Assembly (NCBI GenBank): GCA_027310235.1
Contig: DAIDBF010000096.1
Coordinates: forward strand, 1-6,899
DNA: 6,899 bases
Direction of reading: 5' to 3'
DNA from: a bacterium
Lineage (GTDB): Bacteria; Patescibacteriota; Minisyncoccia; UBA6257; GWB1-50-10
The notes beneath the pieces were generated by a model that did no database searches, was not told the origin of the DNA, and was given only the letters and a program-made list of their open reading frames with translations. The position numbers and the translations under genes were made by a program. The number at the start of each line of letters is the position of its first letter. Positions within the stretch are counted from its first letter, which is position 1. Positions 1 through 5,700 of this stretch are shown one piece after another.

Positions 1-63
1 CTCAGCTTCCGCATCTGCGTAATAGTTCCAGTGTAACACTGCCGCGTTTCTTCTCCCCGAAAG
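1..63 (-). other. Possible 5' fragment of a leftward gene, or a gene remnant
   Basis: On the minus strand the frame is open from just after a TAA at 64-66 to the window edge and reads LSGRRNAAVLHWNYYADAEAE. The WNYYADAEAE part resembles low-complexity N-terminal regions that I associate with large secreted proteins of Parcubacteria-like genomes, but that is memory of a style and not a domain hit. The frame has no ATG; a GTG at 37-39 is the only obvious start, with GGGGAG about 12 bases upstream as a weak ribosome site. The stop that limits the frame lies inside the adjoining repeat unit, so the fragment could be a gene truncated by repeat insertion, the true start of a gene leaving the window, or chance. 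Confidence 0.2.
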
Positions 64-97
64 TTATCCCCAAAATTATCGAGGCCGGGCCTCGATA
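61..97 (+). repeat. 37-bp repeat unit A: DnaA-box-like 9-mer plus palindrome
   Basis: The unit starts AAGTTATCCCCAAAAT and ends in a perfect palindrome at 77-97 with 10-base arms TATCGAGGCC and GGCCTCGATA around a single central G. TTATCCCCA at 64-72 differs by one base from the classical DnaA box TTATCCACA. As RNA it would form a stem of eight or nine pairs with a small loop. It is followed without a gap by a second copy. Confidence 0.9.
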
Positions 98-134
98 AAG
101 TTATCCACAATATTATTGAGGCCGGGCCTCGATA
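98..134 (+). repeat. 37-bp repeat unit B, tandem to unit A
   Basis: This is a head-to-tail copy of the preceding 37 bp with three differences. The 9-mer at 101-109 is an exact DnaA box, TTATCCACA. The palindrome at 114-134 has arms TATTGAGGCC and GGCCTCGATA; its one departure from symmetry (T117 opposite G131) is a G-U wobble if transcribed rightward. It lies 21 bases beyond the stop codon of the lamin-tail gene, so it could also act as that gene's 3'-end hairpin, although no clean U-tract follows on the minus strand. Confidence 0.9.
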
Positions 135-155
135 GATTAGGGGGGGCGATCGATG

Positions 156-815
156 TTAGCGGGAAGAATTTTGCGGAGTGGGAATCGAAAGAGGAGAAAA
201 TACAGGTTCCTCCCATGAAACCCGAGCGACGCTTTGGTTTTTCGGAATGGAATCCCAGTTCGCCTCGTCGGCAGTCTCCCCCTCCGGATTATAAAGCACA
301 AGCGCGCCTTCCCTTGAACTCAAGGAATATGATTTCGGCCATAAAATGTCGGGAAGTACGGCAGTGTTCGCATATCCTGCCTCGTGCGCAATAAGGAAAT
401 AACGATACGGCGGAATACTGCTTTCCTTGAAGCGCGCCGGGGAGACGAACGAAGATTCGCTTCCCGTACCGCTTCGTTTTTTGATGCTCCACCCCTCGAG
501 CGAAACCGCACGCTCGTTGGGATTATAGAGTTCAATAAACTCGTCTTGCGCGCTTGAAATCGTCCCTGCCATCACCTCGCTTATCAAAATCTTTGGATAG
601 CGTATGGACTGCCGCGCTTCAGAAGAAACCGCGATCTCCGCGCGCATCATGGCGGGTGCAGTATTCCCGCCGCCAAGCGGGATCTCGGCGATCACTTCCT
701 TGCGCGGAAAGAAGGTAGCGCCGACGAGATTAAAAAAATTCGCGAAAACATCCGGGAAGAGAAAAGGAGAACACGCCATCATAAGTACCATCACTCTGAA
801 AATCACCTTTCGCAT
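156..815 (-). CDS. Secreted lamin-tail-domain (LTD) protein
   Basis: A 219-residue protein whose N-terminus (about residues 1-25) is hydrophobic and looks like a signal peptide or anchor (FRVMVLMMACSPFLFPDVFA). Residues about 74-190 match the lamin tail domain, an Ig-like beta-sandwich common in secreted bacterial proteins: ILISEVMAG, then DEFIELYNP, VSLEGWSI, IPPYRYFLIA and ALVLYNPEG, in the usual order. The C-terminus ends SIPTPQNSSR, as in many bacterial LTD proteins, so it appears complete. LTDs usually mediate extracellular binding or decorate surface enzymes and nucleases; no catalytic domain is present here. Residues 42-73 are a linker. The annotated ATG has no ribosome site. AAAGGTGAT at 802-810 (codons 2-5) is well placed for a GTG at codon 8 (792-794) or ATG at codon 9 (789-791), so the true protein may be seven or eight residues shorter. 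The gene stands alone, divergent from the T9SS-tailed gene, with palindromic repeats on both sides. Confidence 0.85.
   Translation of the reverse strand: MRKVIFRVMVLMMACSPFLFPDVFANFFNLVGATFFPRKEVIAEIPLGGGNTAPAMMRAEIAVSSEARQSIRYPKILISEVMAGTISSAQDEFIELYNPNERAVSLEGWSIKKRSGTGSESSFVSPARFKESSIPPYRYFLIAHEAGYANTAVLPDILWPKSYSLSSREGALVLYNPEGETADEANWDSIPKNQSVARVSWEEPVFSPLSIPTPQNSSR
802..810 (-). promoter_or_regulatory. Shine-Dalgarno-like site inside the 5' end of the LTD frame
   Basis: On the minus strand this reads AAAGGTGAT, a good complement to the 16S 3' end. It ends 7 bases before a GTG (792-794) and 10 bases before an ATG (789-791), while nothing comparable precedes the ATG at 813-815. This argues for the shorter start. 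Confidence 0.5.
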
Positions 816-823
816 AGATATAT

Positions 824-829
824 ACTATA
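824..829 (-). promoter_or_regulatory. Candidate -10 element for the LTD gene
   Basis: The minus strand reads TATAGT here in an AT-rich stretch. A transcript starting about 7 bases downstream would begin near 817, giving a leader of about 23 bases to the GTG at 792-794, or an almost leaderless message for the ATG at 813-815. No convincing -35 box lies at 16-18 bases, so the call is weak. Confidence 0.3.
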
Positions 830-862
830 AACGCTAATTGCCATGAGGAATAAAAAGAACAA

Positions 863-899
863 AAGTTATCCACAAAATTATCGAGGCCCGGCCTCGATA
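863..899 (+). repeat. 37-bp repeat unit C: exact DnaA-box 9-mer plus palindrome
   Basis: Same orientation and length as units A and B. TTATCCACA at 866-874 is followed by a perfect palindrome at 879-899 with the arms TATCGAGGCC and GGCCTCGATA. The central base is C, where A and B have G, although the left flank is in the same orientation. It lies in the divergent intergenic region about 50 bp upstream of the LTD start. Confidence 0.9.
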
Positions 900-920
900 T
901 ATTGAAGTTGGGCTTCGATA
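900..920 (+). repeat. Diverged palindrome copy D, abutting unit C
   Basis: A 21-nt copy with arms TATTGAAGTT and GGCTTCGATA around a central G, lacking the DnaA-box-like flank. It differs from the consensus at five arm positions, yet every pair can still form in a rightward transcript: one G-C pair became A-U through changes on both sides, and three C-G pairs became U-G wobbles. This is the best evidence that the folded form matters. Confidence 0.75.
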
Positions 921-974
921 ATTTGCTGGCTGGAGGATGAGGATAACCCTGAAAATAGAGGCGTCGTGTCAAGA

Positions 975-1003
975 TTGCAAAAAGCTGAGAAAAGATGTAT
1001 AAC
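975..1003 (+). promoter_or_regulatory. Candidate sigma-70-type promoter for the T9SS-tailed gene
   Basis: TTGCAA (975-980; 4 of 6 to TTGACA) and TATAAC (998-1003; 5 of 6 to TATAAT) are separated by 17 bases, with a TG directly before the -10. The start point would be near 1010, giving a leader of about 94 bases that contains both hairpins described next. It lies downstream of the palindromes, so they would not be transcribed from it. Confidence 0.4.
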
Positions 1004-1057
1004 ATAAGTACAATCAAGAAATTTTAAAAACGATATTAAGAAATATCAATATAATCA

Positions 1058-1082
1058 GGAATTTCTGAAACTCTGAAATTCC
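1058..1082 (+). promoter_or_regulatory. Leader hairpin 1 upstream of the T9SS-tailed gene
   Basis: GGAATTTC (1058-1065) is perfectly complementary to GAAATTCC (1075-1082), an 8-bp stem with a 9-base loop. It lies two bases before the Shine-Dalgarno hairpin. Role unknown; it could be a transcript-stability or regulatory element. Confidence 0.45.
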
Positions 1083-1084
1083 GC

Positions 1085-1100
1085 ATCCCTAAGGAGGGAT
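1085..1100 (+). promoter_or_regulatory. Shine-Dalgarno site enclosed in a hairpin
   Basis: ATCCCT (1085-1090) pairs perfectly with AGGGAT (1095-1100) around the loop AAGG. The ribosome site AAGGAGGG (1091-1098) forms the loop and the 3' arm, so folding would hide most of it. AGGAGG ends 6 bases before the ATG, an ideal spacing, which fixes the start at 1104. The stem is short and may simply melt during initiation. Confidence 0.6.
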
Positions 1101-1103
1101 AAA

Positions 1104-2006
1104 ATGAAAACGAAAAAGTTTTGCTTTTGGATATTTTTTCTCATTCTTTCTCATACCATCCTTTCCCAATCCCAACTATCAGAGGCGAATGGGTGGGTCG
1201 GGGGGAAGTGGGAAATTTATCCACCGACCGTGATCGACTCGGTGAAGAGTGAATTTTTGACAGGGCAATACAGTTCTGTTTGTCAAAAATTCACTATTTT
1301 CGGAACGTCATCCATACAGCAGGAAGGAGCGAATAGCTCTCTTGCTGCTTTTCTGAAAAAGGGGTTTAGCACCAGAGACGTGCCGGACTCGATCTTCCTT
1401 GATTACCGATTCCCCATCGAGGAAGAGGTGAATGTTGAGGAGATTTATATGTTTAATATGAGATTTTTTGGGAAGGGAGAGGAAGCGACCCTTGGAATTC
1501 CCACCGTTCCTGTTCCTCAGAGGGACGAGTGGAAACGCGTGAGGTTTAGTACCGCGCGAATCTCTAAAATCGCCTGGGACTCACTGCAATTTGTAATAGC
1601 GGTGAGGTGCAAGCAAGGGCTTACTCGCACCGTCTTCTCGGTGCTCCTCGACAATCTGCGTTTCCGCAAAGGAAACCAGATAGAGTTGATAGATGGGTTC
1701 GGGGACACTATAACAAGCGTTCCATGTGAAACCCAGTTGCCGCAAAACTTTTCACTTTCTCAGAACTACCCGAACCCGTTCAACCCAACGACAGTGATTA
1801 GGTATCAGGTGTCAGGTATGAGTCATGTGACGCTTGGTGTCTATGATGTGCTCGGGCAGGAAGTTGCCATGCTGGTGAATGAGGAAAAATTTCCCGGAAG
1901 TTATGAAGTCAATTTCAACGCTTCAAATCTTTCCAGCGGAGTGTACTTCTACACCTTGCGAGCCGGTAACTTTGTTGAAACCAAGAAGATGTTGTTGATA
2001 AAGTAA
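1104..2006 (+). CDS. Secreted protein with a type IX secretion C-terminal sorting domain
   Basis: A 300-residue protein with an N-terminal Sec signal peptide (residues 1 to about 21: KTKK, a hydrophobic core, then ILSQSQ). Residues about 31-188 look like a beta-rich jelly-roll domain of the carbohydrate-binding or galactose-binding type, ending in the characteristic VLLDNLRF; this is a resemblance and no ligand residues can be named. Residues 212-300 are a T9SS type A sorting domain: LPQNFSLSQNYPNPFNPTT (212-230), VYDVLGQEV (247-255), then GSYEVNF, LSSGVYFYTL and a KKMLLIK end. In Bacteroidota and Ignavibacteria such a tail sends proteins through T9SS, where it is usually cleaved off and the cargo attached to the surface or released. 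No T9SS component is in this window. It is the only plus-strand gene, stands alone with its own leader and strong ribosome site, looks lower in GC than the operon to its right, and is bracketed by palindromic repeats, all compatible with acquisition by transfer. Confidence 0.9.
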   Translation: MKTKKFCFWIFFLILSHTILSQSQLSEANGWVGGKWEIYPPTVIDSVKSEFLTGQYSSVCQKFTIFGTSSIQQEGANSSLAAFLKKGFSTRDVPDSIFLDYRFPIEEEVNVEEIYMFNMRFFGKGEEATLGIPTVPVPQRDEWKRVRFSTARISKIAWDSLQFVIAVRCKQGLTRTVFSVLLDNLRFRKGNQIELIDGFGDTITSVPCETQLPQNFSLSQNYPNPFNPTTVIRYQVSGMSHVTLGVYDVLGQEVAMLVNEEKFPGSYEVNFNASNLSSGVYFYTLRAGNFVETKKMLLIK

Positions 2007-2030
2007 TTCCGAATCACCGAAATCAGCAAC

Positions 2031-2050
2031 GCCCGAATCATTTCTCGGGC
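2031..2050 (+). other. GC-rich hairpin just downstream of the T9SS-tailed gene
   Basis: GCCCGA (2031-2036) pairs with TCGGGC (2045-2050), a 6-bp stem with an 8-base loop, 24 bases after the stop codon. No U-tract follows on either strand, so it is not a classical terminator alone, but it could protect the transcript's 3' end. Confidence 0.4.
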
Positions 2051-2066
2051 AAAATAGAGATTTAAC

Positions 2067-2105
2067 TTTAGGCCTTTGCATATGCACAAGGTCTAAAATA
2101 TTTTT
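2067..2105 (+). terminator. Candidate intrinsic terminator of the T9SS-tailed gene
   Basis: TTTAGGCCTT (2067-2076) pairs with AAGGTCTAAA (2088-2097), including one G-U pair. The centre is the palindrome TGCATATGCA (2077-2086), so the stem continues to about 14 pairs with one bulged C at 2087. It is followed by AATATTTTT (2097-2105), a moderately U-rich tail for a rightward transcript. The AT-rich outer stem and the interrupted U-tract keep confidence moderate. Confidence 0.5.
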
Positions 2106-2114
2106 AACCCCAAT

Positions 2115-2137
2115 CTATCGAGGCCCGGCCTCGATAG
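2115..2137. repeat. Palindrome copy E at the 3' end of the minus-strand operon
   Basis: A perfect palindrome with 11-base arms, CTATCGAGGCC and GGCCTCGATAG, around a central C. It begins 3 bases beyond the stop codon of the cupredoxin-fold gene. It shares the core of units A-C, but the DnaA-box-like flank is lost; the left side reads TTAACCCCAATC, perhaps a degenerate TTATCCCCAAAAT. The minus strand shares the right-hand extension GATAGATT plus a G-run with unit B. Its position suggests a 3'-end hairpin for the operon, without a proper U-tract. Confidence 0.85.
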
Positions 2138-2140
2138 AAA

Positions 2141-2707
2141 TTATTTTATCGGAAGGACCGCAAGTGTGAGCGAGGCATCTTTTCCTCCAGGACAATTATT
2201 CTTACAGCTCAAAGTAAAAAGCCCGCTCTCCGGAAGAAGGATGCTCCCCGATTGCACCTTTCCTGCGGGCGCCCAGAAGTACGTGTGAAGTTCGTATGAA
2301 TTGATATCCACGGGCGCCGTTCCCGCCTCGAGATTAATTTGGAGGGTATCGCCCTGATTCACTACGATCTCCGAGGGGACAAATCCCGAGGCATCGGGAC
2401 GCACGTTAAATATCCTTAAACTCTCTCCCGAAGGACCCGCAACGAGCACCTGATCGGGCTTCGAAAGCGTATAATCGTTCGGAAAACTTTTCTGAGGTTG
2501 CGTCTGGGATTGTGGTTGTGGTGAAGGTGGTGCCTCGTTTTGCACTGTGGCCTGATTCTGTGTTTCTGGTCCCGATAGATGCTCCGCCTCTTGCGACGCA
2601 GGTCCTGGAGTAGTATCCTTCCGCGGCCCCGCGATGACAAAAAACAGCGCGACAATCCCCAGGCAAACCACGAGCGCGATGATACTCATTACTTTTCTCT
2701 TAGGCAT
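2141..2707 (-). CDS. Membrane-anchored cupredoxin-fold protein with a CuA-like Cys-X3-Cys loop
   Basis: A 188-residue protein with a basic N-terminus (MPKRK) and one membrane segment (about 7-26), then a Pro/Gln/Ser-rich linker (31-78) and a beta-rich C-terminal domain (about 86-188). The pattern GFVPSEIVVNQGDTLQINLE (108-127), His141, and a final LFTLSCKNNCPGG loop (163-175) matches the cupredoxin or cytochrome oxidase subunit II fold, which binds copper in electron transfer or copper handling. C168-X3-C172 has CuA spacing, but the usual His four residues after the second Cys is Lys176 and the Met three further on is Ser179. Copper binding is therefore uncertain, and the pair could be a disulfide or bind another metal. 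It starts 2 bp after the stop of the Fn3 gene with no clear ribosome site, so it is probably translated by reinitiation. It is the last gene of the operon, and palindrome E follows its stop directly. Confidence 0.75.
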   Translation of the reverse strand: MPKRKVMSIIALVVCLGIVALFFVIAGPRKDTTPGPASQEAEHLSGPETQNQATVQNEAPPSPQPQSQTQPQKSFPNDYTLSKPDQVLVAGPSGESLRIFNVRPDASGFVPSEIVVNQGDTLQINLEAGTAPVDINSYELHTYFWAPAGKVQSGSILLPESGLFTLSCKNNCPGGKDASLTLAVLPIK

Positions 2708-2709
2708 AG

Positions 2710-5700
2710 TTAATTACCGAGGAAAAATCCTCGCGCACAATAATCAACCCGCAAGTTTTGAGTAACCTGCGGCGCGCATTTTTTATTTGTCGCGTTCGAA
2801 GCGTCAACCGATTGAAGCTGGCTGCAGCTTGCATCGACGCTATTATTCAAACTGGTATCGGTGTTGTACCCGAAAAAGTAGAGTATATTCAAACTTGGGC
2901 ACTTGATGTTATTCACTTGGACACTCGTTCCTGCGGTATTTCCCACCAGCTGATACGCTCCGGTCGCGGGTTTTAAGTACACCAGATACCCGCTTGCGGA
3001 TCCAGACCACGTCGCGGTGGTACCCGGCGTTCCCGAAGGAGGCGGCGCGGATACGTTCGTGGGAGACGAAGGAGCGCTCACACAGGGATTGGTAGAAAAT
3101 GCTCCCGACGTTCCCGTACTCGAATAGTAATATCTTGTGTTCGTATATACATATGCTTGTATGCTTATGGTGTAGGAAGTGCTGCAGGTGAGTCCCGTAA
3201 CGCCGTTAAACGTCGTCGCTCCCGCGCCGGGATTGTAGGTGGCGGTTACTGGGGTCGTCGTCAGATTGAAGTTCGTCTCGTCAAGCGGCGCATTTCTCGT
3301 CCAGCCCGCAGTCGCAGTGTTTTGCCCCGTTGCGGAACCGGTTACCGCACTCGGCGTTCCCGGCGTACAGGCATCCAACGTTACGCTTGCCGTGCCCGCC
3401 GACGTCATATTTCCTACCGCATCTCTTATTTTTCCATACACGGTATAAGTACTCCCGCATGATCCGGATAATGTTTGAGAGGAAGAAGAATACCATGTAT
3501 AAGTCGCTCCGTCAGTTGAATACCCATACGGTGTCGCATGTAATCCCGAACTGCCATCGCTTCCCGCACTCATGGTTACTGAAATTCCCGTCTGGCTCGA
3601 CGCAGAAGCGGAGACGGTCGGAGGATTCGGAGAAGGAGCAGTAGTATCAAGGTTATAAGGCCCGTTCCAGGTGTTCGTGTTTCCCGCATTGTCCGCACCG
3701 CAGAGATACAGCGTATGAGTACCGTCGCTCGGGATAGTAATCGTTGCGCCGTTCGCGTACGACGTGCCCGAAGCGGAGCAGGATGCGCTATCCCAAAGGT
3801 ACTTCGAATAATTCCATCCCGAACCGCCGCTGTCTGATGCTGAAAGCGTTATCGTGGGACTCGAACCATACCAACCACTCGAAGAATTATTCGCCGAAAC
3901 CGAGGGAGCAGTCGCATCTCTTTGATACAATCCGGAACACACGGGTGATGCGCTCCAATTTCCGATGGTATCCTCCGCGCGGATGCAGAGATTCCATGCT
4001 CCGTCGCCCGACGGACTCAACTGCGAGCCATTCGTGAACGTCGAGGCGGTAGTGGTTGCCATATCGCACGATGCCGCGGTAGTCCAGCAGTGGCGGACAT
4101 AGGCGACGCCGGAAGTGTCCGATGCGGTAACGGTTACGAGAGGGTTGGGAGTCCACGCAATGGAAGTCGGACTGAAGGCGATGGTAGGAGGAGTGGTATC
4201 GCACGCACTCGTGCTCGCGTTTGCCGACTGAGTCGAGTTCGAAGAAGTATAGGTGCGTCCGTTTGTTGTCACATATGCATTCACAATTGCGTAATATGAC
4301 GTGCCGCACGCGAGTCCGCTTACCGGGGCCGAGGTAGCGCCCGCCACGGCGGTGGTTTGTGCGGCAAGTGCGGCCGTTGATGCGTTATAGACGTATACGT
4401 TGAAACCCGATTGAGTAGTCGGAGACCCTGCTGTCCAACCCGCACTCCCGGTCGTTTGCCCCGTACCCGTACCGGAGAAACTCACCGCGGTCGGCGTCCC
4501 GGGAGTGTCTTGATCCGTAGTGATGACATTCGAATTTGCAGAATTTGAAGAATAATAATACCTCCCATTCGTATATACATACGCATCAACATAAAACGCG
4601 TAGGGGGTGTTCGGAGTTAATCCGGTCGCAGTCCCCGATGTCGCCCCCGCTCCAGCCGTTCCGCGAAGAGGGCCGCCACTACTATGAATCTCGAATCCGG
4701 TTTCATCAAGCGGCGCGTTTCTTGTCCAAGTCACGTTTGCACTCGTCTGAGTAAGGGCGGTCGCGGTACCGATGGTAGGAGTCCCCGGCGTCGGCTGATC
4801 GGTCGTCGCGGAGGCATTTGCGGAAGGAGGACCATTTCCGCCCACATTATCAAAGGGAACCACGTAATATGAGTATGTGGTGTTTGGGGTTAATCCTGAG
4901 ACGGAATAATTCGTCAAGGTCGTGTTGGCAACAAAAGCTCCAGCTGAAGTATATATATAATAAAGAGATGCGTTAGCAACCGCAGACCACGAAAGGGAGA
5001 TGGCTGTCTGCGAGGTGGGGGCTGCGGTTATAGATGATGGAGCGCAAAGAAGATAGATTGAATTTCCATCCAGAATCCTCGAGGTACCGTTTCCATCTTG
5101 CGACTGGATGCCATAAGAGTAGAGGTTCCCACAGGTGAGAGGTGAATTATCTCCATATGCGTTCGCGGAAGCACTCATTGTGGTAAGCCAATTTCCATTT
5201 CTATAAATACTCTGGCCGGTTATCGGGGAGCCGGGCGTCCATAATGTCTTTAGTGTGCCGCCGTTATTCGAGCTCGAAACGCCGGACGGCAATGGCGTGC
5301 ACGCCCGCGTGGTAATATTGGATAGTGTGTTACTTTGGGTACTTCCCCCGCTGTTGTATGCCACTATGTAATAGCCGTAATTCGTCCCGCCGCCGCACGA
5401 AAGTCCGGTGTCGGCATATGTCGTTCCGCCCGTGGAACCGACCTGAGAATACGCCCCTCCATTTACATTCCGGTACACATAGTATCCCGTTGCCCCGCTC
5501 GCCGAAGTCCACGAGAGATCGATCTCGGAAGCACCACTAACATTCAGAGGTTTTGTGGGAGTATTTAAGGTAAATCCTCCGGGAGTACACGCACCAGTTG
5601 TTACCGACGCGGTGTTAGTACAGCCATATGCACCAGAACACGCCTGGTACGAATAAGAAGTGCCGCAACTTAAGCCGCTATCGTCGTAACTGCTTGTCCC

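Noticed and set aside
140..146. Run of seven G
   Set aside because: Short homopolymer next to the repeat; it falls outside the coding frame and could be a sequencing or assembly slip.
116..394. Plus-strand frame starting in unit B
   Set aside because: It begins inside the palindrome and runs antisense to the LTD domain; composition is typical of a shadow frame.
61..920. Chromosomal origin of replication (oriC) based on DnaA boxes
   Set aside because: Only two exact boxes and one near match occur, each as a fixed part of a repeat unit. There is no dnaA, dnaN or rpmH neighbour, and a coding gene separates the clusters.
61..920. CRISPR array
   Set aside because: The repeat is 37 bp, but units A and B touch with no spacer, and the third unit is more than 700 bp away.
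938..946. Additional DnaA-box-like 9-mer (TTATCCTCA on the minus strand)
   Set aside because: One mismatch, isolated and not attached to a palindrome; such near matches are expected by chance.
1217..1225. DnaA-box-like TTATCCACC
   Set aside because: It lies inside the coding sequence of the T9SS-tailed protein, encoding part of IYPP, and has no neighbouring repeat.
61..2137. Integron attC sites
   Set aside because: The palindromes are near-perfect, lack the paired R/L boxes, the conserved extrahelical bases and GTTRRRY cores, and no integrase gene is visible.
3157..3462. Plus-strand open frame within the Fn3 gene
   Set aside because: Arg-rich, low-complexity translation antisense to a well-supported Fn3 region; no ribosome site. 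The same applies to the other frames in 3239-4872 and 5325-5948.
3887..4309. Minus-strand open frame overlapping the Fn3 gene
   Set aside because: Alternative frame of the same DNA, rich in His, Arg and Cys with no domain; the Fn3 frame carries the recognisable modules.
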